DNA of 47,637 nt from an uncultured Bacteroidales bacterium (lineage in GTDB: Bacteria; Bacteroidota; Bacteroidia; Bacteroidales; Paludibacteraceae). Location: assembly GCA_900316995.1 (NCBI GenBank), contig ONEZ01000017.1, forward strand, positions 1 through 47,637, written 5' to 3'. This document shows, piece after piece, positions 23,234 through 32,510 of this stretch (the first letter of the stretch is position 1; each line of letters begins with the position of its first letter). The notes below the pieces were generated by a model. It did no database searches, had not been told where the DNA came from, and saw only the letters and a program-made list of their open reading frames with translations. Position numbers and translations under genes: made by a program.

Positions 23234-25063
23234 TCAACTTATTTTTTGCGCATCCTGCAATTTCTTATATACTCCGCCCCTTGCAATAAGATCCTTATGT
23301 GTGCCACGCTCCACAATGCGTCCGCCTTCAAGTACACATATAGAATCAGCATTGACAACTGTAGAGAGTCTGTGTGCAATGACAATAGTTGTACGGTTCT
23401 TCATTAAACCGTCAAGCGCATCCTGAACAAGGCGCTCGCTCTCTGTATCAAGCGCTGAGGTAGCCTCGTCGAGGATTAAAATAGGCGGATTCTTAAGTAT
23501 TGCGCGGGCGATGCTTATTCTTTGACGCTGTCCGCCGGAGAGTTTGCATCCACGGTCTCCTATGTTACTGTAGTAACCCTCGGGCATTGCAGAGATAAAA
23601 TCATGGGCGTTTGCAATCTTGGCAGCGGCTATAACATCCGCCTCTGTGGCATTCTCAACTCCAAAAGCTATGTTGTTGAACACAGTATCATTAAAGAGTA
23701 TGGCCTCCTGGTTCACATTGCCCATAAATGAGCGCAGATTGTGACGCTCAAAATCTTTAACATTAATGCCGTCAATATAAATTCCACCCTCCTGAACATC
23801 CCAGAATCTTGGCAGAAGGTCAACAAGCGTTGATTTTCCACTTCCTGAGGCTCCCACTATAGCCACTGTCTGACCCTTCTCTATTGTTAGGTCTATGTTC
23901 TTCAAAACCCACTCATCGGCGTATTTGAAGCTCACATTGCGGTACTCAATCTTATCTGTGAAATCTTGAATCACTTGTGGGTTTTCAGGACACGTCAGCG
24001 GGTTTTCAGCAAGCATAATCTTATCTATACGTTCCAGAGAGGCAAGCCCTTTGCGTATGTTATAGCTTGCACGTGACAACTCCTTTATAGGGTTGATTAT
24101 GCTATAGAATATCAACAGAAAATAGATGAACGTAGCTGCATCAAGAGGACTGTCATTTCTCAGAATCAGATATCCGCCGTAGCAAACCACCATAGATATG
24201 ATGGCGGAGCCCATAAACTCACTCATTGGATGTGCCAGGTACTGACGGCGCACCACACCGAGTATGGCGTTTCGCAGACGCTCTGTCTGTTTGTGAAAAC
24301 GCTCGCCTATCCTGCCCTCGGCGTTAAAAGCCTTGATAATTCTCAGACCGCCAAGCATCTCCTCGAGCTGTGATGTGAGGGTACCCTGCTCCTGTCCCAC
24401 CTCCGTAGACTCTCTTTTCAGGTTCTTGCCTATCTTGCCCATTACAAAACCCACAACAGGCAGCATTATAAGCGCAAACAGACTAAGCTGCCAGCTTACA
24501 GATATTAGAACCACAAGATACACTACAATTGCTATAGGGTTCTTTACCAACATCTCCAGTGAACCCATTATTGAGGTCTCCACATCAAGTACGTCAACGC
24601 TAAGCCTTGACATAATGTCACCCTTGCGCTCCTCTGTAAAGAATCCAAGCGGAAGGTCAAGCACCTTGTCAAGTATGGAGTTTCTAAGATCCCGCACAAC
24701 CCCTGTCTGCATAAATGCCATACAGAGTGTGCTTACATAGTAAGTGAGAACCTTGAGCATTGTGAGGAAAATAAACAGCACAGACAGTGCTATAAGTGTC
24801 TGCATCTGTCCGTTCTGCTCCACATAAAGTGTCACATAGTAGAACATCACGGATTTAAGGTAGTCAAAAACGTGCCCCGCCTCATATACAGGAGCTTCAT
24901 GCAAAGGTGAACTTATCCCAAACAGAAGCTCAAGAATGGGCACTATCATTGCAAAAGAGAATAGGCTTAGTATGGTTGAAATAAGGCTGAACACCAGCAC
25001 TCCAACCACAGAGCGCATATAGTTAGGAATAAATCTTAGAAAAAGTGAAATGAAACGCTTCAT
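23234..25063 (-). CDS. MsbA-type ABC exporter, fused membrane and ATPase domains
   Basis: A half-transporter of 609 residues that would act as a homodimer. The N-terminal 340 residues contain about six membrane helices; the ATPase domain has Walker A GASGSGKS (404-411), Q-loop Gln452, signature LSGGQ (508-512) and Walker B ILILDE (528-533) with the H-loop in IAHRLST. Position at the head of a glycosyltransferase operon suggests flipping of lipid A-core or another lipid-linked glycan, but multidrug or peptide export has the same architecture. It starts 31 nt after the TPM gene, so lemA, the TPM gene and this operon may be one transcript. Confidence 0.9.
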   Translation of the reverse strand: MKRFISLFLRFIPNYMRSVVGVLVFSLISTILSLFSFAMIVPILELLFGISSPLHEAPVYEAGHVFDYLKSVMFYYVTLYVEQNGQMQTLIALSVLFIFLTMLKVLTYYVSTLCMAFMQTGVVRDLRNSILDKVLDLPLGFFTEERKGDIMSRLSVDVLDVETSIMGSLEMLVKNPIAIVVYLVVLISVSWQLSLFALIMLPVVGFVMGKIGKNLKRESTEVGQEQGTLTSQLEEMLGGLRIIKAFNAEGRIGERFHKQTERLRNAILGVVRRQYLAHPMSEFMGSAIISMVVCYGGYLILRNDSPLDAATFIYFLLIFYSIINPIKELSRASYNIRKGLASLERIDKIMLAENPLTCPENPQVIQDFTDKIEYRNVSFKYADEWVLKNIDLTIEKGQTVAIVGASGSGKSTLVDLLPRFWDVQEGGIYIDGINVKDFERHNLRSFMGNVNQEAILFNDTVFNNIAFGVENATEADVIAAAKIANAHDFISAMPEGYYSNIGDRGCKLSGGQRQRISIARAILKNPPILILDEATSALDTESERLVQDALDGLMKNRTTIVIAHRLSTVVNADSICVLEGGRIVERGTHKDLIARGGVYKKLQDAQKIS

Positions 25064-25094
25064 CCTAATATATGATTAAACAACTAACTTTACT

Positions 25095-25838
25095 TTACCA
25101 GGAACCTCTTGCGCCGCCACCTCCGGTGCTACCACCTCCATAGCTTCTTCCGCCGCCTCCGCCGCTACTACTGCCACCACCTCTGAGTAAGGCAGACAAT
25201 ACTACATCAAGCAAAAAAGCGTAGTATGCAGACCTATAGCGCTTAGGCAGGAACAGAGGTAATATAAATATGATTCCTAATATTACTAATACAACAACCA
25301 AATCCACCTCATCCTCATCCGATGCTACATCTTCTGCGGTAAACTCACCATCCATTATACGAAAAATGGTAATCAAAGCATCTTCCAATCCCTGATAGTA
25401 GTCACCATCCTTGAATTTAGGGGCTATCTTCTTATTTATAATTGAGATACACGCTGCGTCTGTAAGAGCACCCTCAACACCGTAACCTGTACGTATAACC
25501 ACATCATGGCTGCTCATGACACAGAGAATAAGAACACCTCCGTCTGTTTTTTTGCTGCCTATGCCCCACGCCGTAAAAAGTCCTGTGGCATAGTCATCAA
25601 TATCAGTGTCAACACTTAGCGAATCCATTATAACTGTGGCTATCTGCACATATACAGAATCTTCTATCTGTTCTGAAAGATTCTCCAACGCACGCCTGTC
25701 TGAGGCTGATAAAACACCCGCATAATCATGCACAAAAAGGTACTCTCCGTCATTTGGTGACGGATAACTCTCTGCCGCCACTAAGCAAAGCGTGGCAAGC
25801 AGAGAGATTAATGTTAATATAAAGCGTTTTGGTAACAA
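25095..25838 (-). CDS. TPM-domain (YgcG-like) membrane-anchored protein
   Basis: A signal-like hydrophobic N-terminus (LPKRFILTLISLLATLCLVAA) is followed by a TPM domain with VHDYAGVLSASDRRALENL, then DGGVLILCVMS and RTGYGVEGALTD. A membrane segment of about 20 residues (VVVLVILGIIFILPLFLP) and a Gly/Ser-rich tail (SSGGGGGRSYGGGS) complete the family layout. I choose the TTG at 25838, 1 nt after the lemA stop. An upstream in-frame ATG at 25886 lies inside lemA and would add basic residues before the signal peptide. lemA and TPM genes are paired in many bacteria; the joint role, probably envelope-related, is not established. Confidence 0.85.
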   Translation of the reverse strand: MLPKRFILTLISLLATLCLVAAESYPSPNDGEYLFVHDYAGVLSASDRRALENLSEQIEDSVYVQIATVIMDSLSVDTDIDDYATGLFTAWGIGSKKTDGGVLILCVMSSHDVVIRTGYGVEGALTDAACISIINKKIAPKFKDGDYYQGLEDALITIFRIMDGEFTAEDVASDEDEVDLVVVLVILGIIFILPLFLPKRYRSAYYAFLLDVVLSALLRGGGSSSGGGGGRSYGGGSTGGGGARGSW

Positions 25839-25839
25839 A

Positions 25840-26415
25840 CTAGAACTCCACCTTCGGTGCACTCTTAGCTCCCTCCTCAGCCTCAAAGTAAGCTTTGGTC
25901 TTGAAGCCGAATATACCAGCTATAATGTTGTTAGGGAACTTACGGATAGTTACGTTGTACTCCTTGGCAACTTCATTGAAACGCTTACGTTCTGTGGCAA
26001 TGCGGTTCTCTGTGCCTTCCAACTGTGATTGAAGCTGGAGGAAGTTCTCATTTGCCTTCAAATCAGGATATGCCTCTGCTACAGCCATCAAACGACCCAA
26101 TGCCTGAGAGAGTTCGCCCTGTGCCTTCTGGTACTGTGCAAGAGACTCTGCATCATTAACATCAACTTGAATAGATGTTGCCTTTGCACGTGCGTTAATT
26201 ACGCCCTCAAGAGTGTTCTCCTCATGTTTTGCGTAACCTTTAACTGTGTTTACAAGGTTAGGAATGAGGTCAGCTCTACGCTGATACTGGTTCTCTACTT
26301 GAGACCATGCTGTGTTTACGGTCTCCTCCTGGTTCACCATTCCGTTGTAACCGCTTATAGCCCAAAGAACTATAACTGCTACAACGCCGATAATAATCCA
26401 CGTACTTTTTTTCAT
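25840..26415 (-). CDS. lemA: LemA family membrane protein
   Basis: An N-terminal membrane helix (about residues 5-22, IIIGVVAVIVLWAI) is followed by a helical periplasmic domain of 165 residues. The conserved AWSQVENQYQRRADLIPNLV and VKGYAKHEENTL segments, and FPNNIIAGIFGFK near the C-terminus, define LemA. Function is poorly known; it occurs with TPM genes, as here. The start codon lies in one arm of composite element B, whose other arm (26459-26476) is an 18-nt perfect complement of the start region, so translation may be structure-controlled. Confidence 0.92.
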   Translation of the reverse strand: MKKSTWIIIGVVAVIVLWAISGYNGMVNQEETVNTAWSQVENQYQRRADLIPNLVNTVKGYAKHEENTLEGVINARAKATSIQVDVNDAESLAQYQKAQGELSQALGRLMAVAEAYPDLKANENFLQLQSQLEGTENRIATERKRFNEVAKEYNVTIRKFPNNIIAGIFGFKTKAYFEAEEGAKSAPKVEF

Positions 26416-26550
26416 AAAAAATTTATATTAAGTTATTAATTAAAGTGCAATCATCAAGAAATTTTTTATGAAAAAATTCCTTAACAATGGGCTTCGCCCT
26501 TTTCGCTTCGCGGCGGTCAGAAGACCGCTTTCGCCTAACGGCTCAGTTAA
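26407..26550 (-). repeat. Composite start-codon element, copy B (lemA leader)
   Basis: Read on the minus strand: a GC-rich module with hairpins GCC-GTTA-GGC, AGCGGTC-TTCT-GACCGCC, CGC-GAA-GCG and GGGC-GAA-GCCC, then the arm TTTTTTCATAAAAAATTT (26476-26459), then CTTGATGATTG, and finally the start region AAATTTTTTATGAAAAAA (26424-26407). The two arms are perfectly complementary over 18 nt. Copies A and C have CATAAATTTT paired with AAAATTTATG, whereas this copy has CATAAAAAATTT paired with AAATTTTTTATG: both arms changed together. Confidence 0.85.
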
Positions 26551-26552
26551 TT

Positions 26553-26586
26553 TTCAACTATCAACTGTCAACTGTCAACTATCAAC
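26553..26586 (-). repeat. Heptad array forming the 3' end of the PEP-synthase-like gene
   Basis: Five heptads (AGTTGAT, AGTTGAC and variants when read on the minus strand) encode the terminal AVDS and the TGA stop of the gene ending at 26575, and then adjoin composite element B. Confidence 0.85.
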
Positions 26587-29553
26587 TGCCTTAAGTATCA
26601 CCCCAATATTCTTCTTCCCGTCAACTTTGGTGACCAGCGGAGCAGGAAACCGCACATGGCGTATGTATTTGGTCTCTTCCACAAGCTCTCCCTTCTCCAG
26701 ATAACTGAAGTCACAGAACCCATTACTCTCGCTGTCAACTGTAAAATACACACTCCCACACGATGTCAGGTTCTGAAAAAAGTGGGTGCCCTGGCTTGGG
26801 TCAATATGATATGATGTCTCACCAGCCTCCACTATCACGTGCGCACCTGCTATATTTGGCCATTTCACGGGTATCCCAAGCCATGTGTCACTACTGCCCC
26901 AACGTCCGGGACCAATTAGCATATACGGGACTCCGGCACTTGAAAGTTTACGGTTATACTCGTCAATATCGTATGCTATGAGCTGATTGTTTGACGGAGA
27001 GAACATACCCTCCTTAACATACACCACGTCACATACATCGCCTAAAATACCATTGCCAAGCACATTAGAACTTGTAATGAACGCATCGCTGCGGTCAACC
27101 TTTGTCAAATCCTCATCAATAGACTTGTTTGAATCTACTATAGGACGTATCTGCAAGAGATAGAAGTGGTTATCCTCATTCTTCTCATAGTCCAGATTTA
27201 CAGCGAACTCAATCTCAACAGGCCGTCCCATCTCTCGTTCACCTACCATTAGCGCCTTCTCAAGGATTTTGGCAAGCGGAAACACCTCATGCTCCAGAAT
27301 ATTTGCAAAGGTAATCACTTTTCTGCCTCCTTCATACAATCCGTCCCTAATTATTTGATCGTATGGATCAAATGTAGAGGCAATGTATTTAAGAGTACCG
27401 TCTGCCTCAGCCTCCCTGACATTTAGCTTTAACAAATTAAAACCGTCATCAACCTTTGGTGTAAAGCCCACTCCATTAAGTTCAAGAGCGTTAAAATAGG
27501 TTTGGGTCTGCTGCAAGGCAAACTCCAATGTACTTGTTTGTAAAATGTTTTTACTGTGTTTAGGGGAGAAACGTAAAGTCTGTCCTCCATCCACTATATA
27601 TTTTCCAAGACCAAGCGCCACATTTACAACACCATCCTCACTCTTCTCCTCTCCTATAGGGTAGAAATTAAGCGACCGTGCAACTCCAGAGAAAGACGGG
27701 TAATACCTGTTACCATGCTGCTGGCCGCACACCTCCTGCAAAACCACAGCCATCTTCTCACGGCTGATGACATTTTTTGTGGCGGTCATATATGATTTAC
27801 TTGCCTGATAATAGACAGAAGCATACACTGCCTTAATAGCCTCAGCCACCATGGTTATGGTAGCAGTGCGACTATCCTTTATTGTAGGAACCATGTATGT
27901 GGAATACACTCCTGCAAATGGCTGATAATGAGCATCTTCAAGCAAACTTGAAGAACGTACGGCAATAGGTCTGCCATCCTCCACCGCCCCAAGGAACGCA
28001 TAAAGGTCTCCAATAACACGTTTTGGCAACTGGGCGCTAAGGAAGTGAGAAAGAATCTCATCGTCAGAAAGTGTGTCATCAAGAGCAACGCTGTACAGAC
28101 TGTTCATCTCCATAAACTCATCAAATATGTCAGTACAAACCACAACGGTCTTAGGCACAATAATTTGCGTGGTCTCAAACTCAAGCAGTTCTATATTACG
28201 TTTTGACAATAGATCAAGAAACGCCAAACCTCTGCCCTTGCCTCCCATAGAACCCTCTCCTATACGGGCAAAGTTTGAATATATGTCATAACGGTCACTC
28301 ATAAACACAGCAACCACACCCTTGTTCTTTATCTTTCTGTATGACACAATGGCGTCAAATATCATCTGGCGATGCTCATCCACCTCCTTTATTGAGCCAA
28401 TCTTCTCCTTTCTGATAAACTCAGCCAATGGGAACATAGCTCTGGAGTATAGCCAGCGTGACAGATGGTTATGAGACAGGTGATAATACAACGATGCAGA
28501 CGGAATAGTAAATATCTGGTTCTGCAAGTCCTTTAAGTTACGCACCGTGGCCACAACATTTTTTGTGGAAGGGTCTATGAACTTAAAGTCTCCAAAACCA
28601 AAACTCTCTGTCACGGCCTCCTTTAGCTCCAAATGGAATGTCTCTGAACTCTTGTCAAGAAAACTTACGTGTAGCAGATCCGCCACAGCAGCGTTCTTCA
28701 ACTCAGTGGAGTCCATAATGATGGGAAGGAAAGAATCCTTTGAGCGTATATATGAGCACAAATCTATACCAGCACGCTCATTAAGCTCCCCATCCTTAGG
28801 GAACCTCACATCTGTAACCACGCCTAATATGTTTTTAGCGTACTTGTTATATGTCTCTATGGCCTCCTCGTAGTTACGGGCAAGCAGAATCTTTGGACGT
28901 CCGCGCATACGTAGCATCTGTTCATGGTCATTAAGCGCCTCTGTCATAAAAGAGCGGGACTGCACAAACACATGCTTGTATAGATATGGGAGAATTGTAG
29001 AGTAGAACTGCGGAGAATCCTCCACAAAAAGAATTGCCTGCACTCCCACCGATGCAATGTCTTCATCAACATTCATCTTATCCTCAACAAGTTTTACAAT
29101 AGCAAGCAGCAAATCTGTCTCCCCAAGCCAGGAGAACACATAGTCAATACCGGAGAAATCCTTACCCTCAAACACACGGCGGAACACATCTCTCTGAAAC
29201 GGCGTAAGCAGCACAATGGGCACATGGCTGTTCTGTACCTTACACTCCTTAGCCCACTCAAACATATCACTGCTCTCCCCCGTAGGCATAACTATGATAA
29301 GCTCAAAATTACGGGTCTCAAAATATTCACGAGCCTCATCTATTGTAGATGCAAGGGTGAAACGCGGCGCATACCTTAGATTGAGAGCCGTATATTCATT
29401 AAAGATCTGCTCATCAATACGTCCGTCCTCCTCCAGCATAAATGCATCATACTTGCTTGCCACAAGCAAGATATTGTAGATACGGCTCTTCATAAGTGAT
29501 GCAAAAGAGGTATCCTTAAAATAAAGTTTCTTTATACTGTTTTCCTGACCCAT
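26575..29553 (-). CDS. Receiver-like domains fused to a PEP-synthase-type ATP-grasp domain
   Basis: A 992-residue cytoplasmic protein. Two receiver-like modules come first: YNILLVASKYD at about 28 and AILFVEDSPQFYSTILPYLY at about 170, the latter with TDVRFPKDGE as a possible phosphoacceptor region. From about 460 the sequence matches the nucleotide-binding domain of PEP synthase/pyruvate phosphate dikinase (GEGSMGGKGRGL, then PIAVRSSSLLEDAHYQPFAG, then FYLLQIRPI). The phosphohistidine swivel (TxxGGxxSH type) and the PEP/pyruvate barrel are absent; the last 150 residues instead carry GPGRWGSSDTWLG. A GTG nine nt upstream overlaps the -7 box, so ATG at 29553 is preferred. The final residues derive from a heptad array. 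The substrate is unknown. Confidence 0.8.
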   Translation of the reverse strand: MGQENSIKKLYFKDTSFASLMKSRIYNILLVASKYDAFMLEEDGRIDEQIFNEYTALNLRYAPRFTLASTIDEAREYFETRNFELIIVMPTGESSDMFEWAKECKVQNSHVPIVLLTPFQRDVFRRVFEGKDFSGIDYVFSWLGETDLLLAIVKLVEDKMNVDEDIASVGVQAILFVEDSPQFYSTILPYLYKHVFVQSRSFMTEALNDHEQMLRMRGRPKILLARNYEEAIETYNKYAKNILGVVTDVRFPKDGELNERAGIDLCSYIRSKDSFLPIIMDSTELKNAAVADLLHVSFLDKSSETFHLELKEAVTESFGFGDFKFIDPSTKNVVATVRNLKDLQNQIFTIPSASLYYHLSHNHLSRWLYSRAMFPLAEFIRKEKIGSIKEVDEHRQMIFDAIVSYRKIKNKGVVAVFMSDRYDIYSNFARIGEGSMGGKGRGLAFLDLLSKRNIELLEFETTQIIVPKTVVVCTDIFDEFMEMNSLYSVALDDTLSDDEILSHFLSAQLPKRVIGDLYAFLGAVEDGRPIAVRSSSLLEDAHYQPFAGVYSTYMVPTIKDSRTATITMVAEAIKAVYASVYYQASKSYMTATKNVISREKMAVVLQEVCGQQHGNRYYPSFSGVARSLNFYPIGEEKSEDGVVNVALGLGKYIVDGGQTLRFSPKHSKNILQTSTLEFALQQTQTYFNALELNGVGFTPKVDDGFNLLKLNVREAEADGTLKYIASTFDPYDQIIRDGLYEGGRKVITFANILEHEVFPLAKILEKALMVGEREMGRPVEIEFAVNLDYEKNEDNHFYLLQIRPIVDSNKSIDEDLTKVDRSDAFITSSNVLGNGILGDVCDVVYVKEGMFSPSNNQLIAYDIDEYNRKLSSAGVPYMLIGPGRWGSSDTWLGIPVKWPNIAGAHVIVEAGETSYHIDPSQGTHFFQNLTSCGSVYFTVDSESNGFCDFSYLEKGELVEETKYIRHVRFPAPLVTKVDGKKNIGVILKAVDS

Positions 29554-29561
29554 AATCCCCA

Positions 29562-29569
29562 CAAATATA
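29562..29569 (-). promoter_or_regulatory. -7 box TATATTTG of the PEP-synthase-like gene
   Basis: On the minus strand TATATTTG lies 8 nt before the ATG, with TTCG 20 nt upstream as a partial -33 box. The message would be almost leaderless. Confidence 0.55.
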
Positions 29570-29589
29570 CAAAAAAATTTAACAATGCA

Positions 29590-29622
29590 CGAAAAAAGCA
29601 GACCATTCTGGTCTGCTTTGTA
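29590..29622 (-). terminator. Terminator of the OmpA gene
   Basis: AAAGCAGACC pairs with GGTCTGCTTT around five bases, followed on the minus strand by a T-run. It separates the OmpA gene from the following promoter. Confidence 0.85.
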
Positions 29623-29657
29623 TAATTAAGTAATATATTTTTATTACTAAGCCGTGC

Positions 29658-31034
29658 TTAACGATAGAAGTAGAAATCGCAACGACGGTTCTTCAAATCA
29701 GCTCTTGGAGGATTTTCCATCTTACCTTTTCCTGTAAGAGAAATCCTTGAAGCATCAATACCGTATTTGTTTACAAGTTCATTCTTAACCACTTCAACAC
29801 GACGGTTGCTAAGTTTAAGGTTGTAGTCAGACTTGCCAGGGAAGTCACAGTAACCACGAAGCTCTACCTTATAATCAGGATTGTCTTTCAACTTCTGTGC
29901 CGCCTTCTCTATATTTGCCTTAGCCTCGCCAGTCAAGTTATATTTATCAAAGCCAAAGTAAACTGACATGTCATAGTCAATACCTGCGCCCATCTTATCA
30001 AGAGTCTCCTTGATCTGTTTAACCTCATCACAGCATCCACCATTGTGCTGTGGAATGCTCTCGCCCCAGTAGTTTACAAATGAACCCTTTGGAGTGTTTG
30101 GCTCACGGTCACGGAAATCTGGAACACCGTCACCATCCTCATCTGGCTCAGTAGAGTGCTGTTTCTCAAGTTCCTCTATACGTGGAAGAATATTATTAGC
30201 AACTGTATCCTCCAGAGCCTTTACACGCTTCTCAAGGCTGTCAACCTTGCCGTACAATTCATCATTACCCTCACCAGTGCGCTGTTTGCGGTATGTGAAC
30301 ATAGAGATGTTACGCATGTGACCGCCCTCTTTGCTCTTAACCTGTGGGAACTTGACACGCAAACTTAAAGTGGCGTAAAACTCACCGTCATTCATAGTAC
30401 CACAAGTGTAATCCTCATTCTCAAAGTTATCCTTTGCATGGAAACGGTAGTAACCGCTCAAGCCCACAGCAAGGTATTTATTAATATTATATTCCACCTG
30501 AGTACCTACAGGGAATGACATACAACGAGCGCTGTTAAGAGTTCTTGCACGGCTGTCATCAGTATCCTCCTGTGGACGGTTCTTGACATCGTAGAAAGTA
30601 AATCCAAGACCTCCGTTGATGTACCATGCCCAACGCCATGATTTACGATATTGGCCAAAAAGGTTTAAAACATTAATAGAACCCATTGCAGACAAAGTGT
30701 ACATATTGCCTCTGAAATAGTTACCTTGAGAGCCCTCTACATTGTGCTTGTTAGTATAGCCCTGATATGGCATATACTGGAAGTTCAATATCACACCCCA
30801 TGCAGGATTAAAACTATACTCCACATCAAGACCTACAGTCCACATTATGTGAGAACTTGACAGCAACTGGTTATAACGCTGAAAAGCGTCACCGTCAAAC
30901 TGTGAAAGACCGCCATTAATAGCAATTGACCAATGTGCGTAATCCTTTATCGGGTGTAAAGTGCCGTCGCTCTCCACGGCAAAAGCAGATAACGCAAAAA
31001 AAGCTGCAATAACCGCAGTAAAAAATCTTTTCAT
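29658..31034 (-). CDS. OmpA-family outer membrane protein with peptidoglycan-binding domain
   Basis: MKRFFTAVIAAFFALSAFA is a signal peptide; the in-frame ATG 15 codons upstream would spoil it. Residues about 25-220 form an eight-stranded barrel-like region. Then come a short coiled coil (DSLEKRVKALEDTV), a calcium-binding thrombospondin-3-like stretch (DEDGDGVPDFRDREP) and a Cys pair (GGCCDEV). The C-terminal OmpA domain has SVYFGFDKYNLTGEA and LSNRRVEVVKNELV, which bind diaminopimelate in murein. Length 458 residues. This type anchors the outer membrane to the wall and is abundant in Bacteroidales (compare the Omp40/41 proteins of P. gingivalis). A -7 box TAATTTTG lies at 31084-31091. Confidence 0.92.
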   Translation of the reverse strand: MKRFFTAVIAAFFALSAFAVESDGTLHPIKDYAHWSIAINGGLSQFDGDAFQRYNQLLSSSHIMWTVGLDVEYSFNPAWGVILNFQYMPYQGYTNKHNVEGSQGNYFRGNMYTLSAMGSINVLNLFGQYRKSWRWAWYINGGLGFTFYDVKNRPQEDTDDSRARTLNSARCMSFPVGTQVEYNINKYLAVGLSGYYRFHAKDNFENEDYTCGTMNDGEFYATLSLRVKFPQVKSKEGGHMRNISMFTYRKQRTGEGNDELYGKVDSLEKRVKALEDTVANNILPRIEELEKQHSTEPDEDGDGVPDFRDREPNTPKGSFVNYWGESIPQHNGGCCDEVKQIKETLDKMGAGIDYDMSVYFGFDKYNLTGEAKANIEKAAQKLKDNPDYKVELRGYCDFPGKSDYNLKLSNRRVEVVKNELVNKYGIDASRISLTGKGKMENPPRADLKNRRCDFYFYR

Positions 31035-31083
31035 ATTATATTGATACTTAATTATCTTTAAGGTAAAACACTCATTCAACTGA

Positions 31084-31091
31084 CAAAATTA
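31084..31091 (-). promoter_or_regulatory. -7 box TAATTTTG of the OmpA gene
   Basis: On the minus strand TAATTTTG is followed by a leader of about 45 nt to the ATG at 31034. The -33 box is not clear. Confidence 0.5.
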
Positions 31092-31145
31092 GGCATTTTT
31101 TTTTATACTGCATACATTTTAACATATAAAATTTAAATTTTACCC

Positions 31146-32450
31146 CTATTTTGTTCTTTCACCAAAGAGAGTGGCTGCTGTGGCATCGTTGATTTTAACG
31201 GTAATATAGTCGCCGGTTTTCTCATCGTTGCGATTAAAAAGAACCACTTTGTTCTGCGATGTGCGGCCGAACATCTGCTGTGCTGAACGTTTGGAACGCC
31301 CCTCAACAAGCACTTCAAACTCCTTGCCTATGTCACGTTTGTTACTTGCAAGTGAAAGCTCCAACTGCAAATCAATAGCCTCCTGCAAGCGGCGCAGTTT
31401 CACATCCTCAGGCACATTGTCTGGCAGATTACGGCTGGCAAAAGTTCCCTCACGCTCAGAGTACTTGAACATAAAGGCGTTATCAAACCCAACTTCACGC
31501 ATAAGGCTGAGCGTCATCTGATGGTCCTCCTCTGTCTCACTATGAAAGCCAGTGAACATATCGGTGGTTATGCCGCAATCAGGGATAATACGGCGTATCA
31601 TGGCAATCTTGTCAAGATACCACTCACGGGTGTACTTGCGGTTCATAAGCTGCAAGATACGGCTGCTTCCGCTCTGAACAGGCAGATGTATATGCTTGCA
31701 TAAATTATGATGTCTGGCAATAACCTTAACAGTATCCTCACTCATATCCTTTGGGTGTGATGTGGTGAAGCGAATCCTCATGTCAGGCACCTCTGTGGCC
31801 AGCTTGTCAAGAAGCATGGCAAATGTAAGCCCATCGTAATTATAGGAGTTTACATTCTGTCCAAGTAGTGTAACCTCCTTATATCCACGTTTTTGTAAAT
31901 CCACAACCTCACTCAGTATGCTCTCGTACTCTCTGCTGCGCTCTCTGCCTCTGGTATAGGGCACTATGCAGTAGGTGCAGAAATTATTGCATCCACGCAT
32001 AATGGAAACAAAACCCGATATGGCGTTTCCTCCTATGCGTTTAGGCAGCACATCTTTATAAGTCTCCGTGGTGGAGGGCTCCACATTTATGGCTTTATGC
32101 CCCGATGCAGCCTGCGCCACAAGGTTAGGAAGGTCAAGATATGAGTCTGGGCCCACCACCAGATCCACCACCTTCTCTTTAAGAAGCTCATCCTTGATGC
32201 GCTCCGCCATACAGCCCAGCACACCCACTACAAGCCCCTTCTTCCTTTTCTTCAATGATGAGAAATACTCCAGACGTGACATAGCCTTCTTCTCTGCATG
32301 GTCACGTATGCTGCAGGTGTTGATAAAGATGGCATCGGCGTCAGAAATATTTTCTGTAAGATCATAGTCAGCGGTCTGCATAATGGCTGCAACCACCTCG
32401 CTGTCAGCAAAATTCATCTGACATCCGTATGTTTCAATAAATAATTTCAT
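31146..32450 (-). CDS. miaB: tRNA-2-methylthio-N6-dimethylallyladenosine synthase
   Basis: MiaB is a radical-SAM methylthiotransferase that modifies A37 of tRNAs reading UNN codons. The first iron-sulfur cluster cysteines are Cys10 (YGCQMN), Cys46 (NTCSIR) and Cys80 (LGCMAE); the radical-SAM triad is Cys154, Cys158 and Cys161 in RGCNNFCTYCIVPYTRGRE. A TRAM domain closes the protein (VLVEGRSKRSAQQMFGRTSQ). Length 434 is typical. It is divergent from argF' with 45 nt between start codons, and both promoters share one palindrome. Its -33 TTTG would lie inside the argF' coding region. Confidence 0.96.
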   Translation of the reverse strand: MKLFIETYGCQMNFADSEVVAAIMQTADYDLTENISDADAIFINTCSIRDHAEKKAMSRLEYFSSLKKRKKGLVVGVLGCMAERIKDELLKEKVVDLVVGPDSYLDLPNLVAQAASGHKAINVEPSTTETYKDVLPKRIGGNAISGFVSIMRGCNNFCTYCIVPYTRGRERSREYESILSEVVDLQKRGYKEVTLLGQNVNSYNYDGLTFAMLLDKLATEVPDMRIRFTTSHPKDMSEDTVKVIARHHNLCKHIHLPVQSGSSRILQLMNRKYTREWYLDKIAMIRRIIPDCGITTDMFTGFHSETEEDHQMTLSLMREVGFDNAFMFKYSEREGTFASRNLPDNVPEDVKLRRLQEAIDLQLELSLASNKRDIGKEFEVLVEGRSKRSAQQMFGRTSQNKVVLFNRNDEKTGDYITVKINDATAATLFGERTK

Positions 32451-32510
32451 TATTGCTCTTAAAAATTGTAATTTTGCGCAAAATTAGTAAAAGTTATGAG
32501 AACATACAAA
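32445..32510. promoter_or_regulatory. Symmetric bidirectional promoter of miaB and argF'
   Basis: The 18-bp perfect palindrome TAATTTTGCGCAAAATTA (32469-32486) gives a TAnnTTTG -7 box on each strand. The plus-strand box (32469-32476) has TTTC 20 nt upstream (32445-32448). The minus-strand box (32486-32479) has TTTG 20 nt upstream (32510-32507). The two boxes are 2 bp apart, so only one polymerase should fit at a time. Confidence 0.65.
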
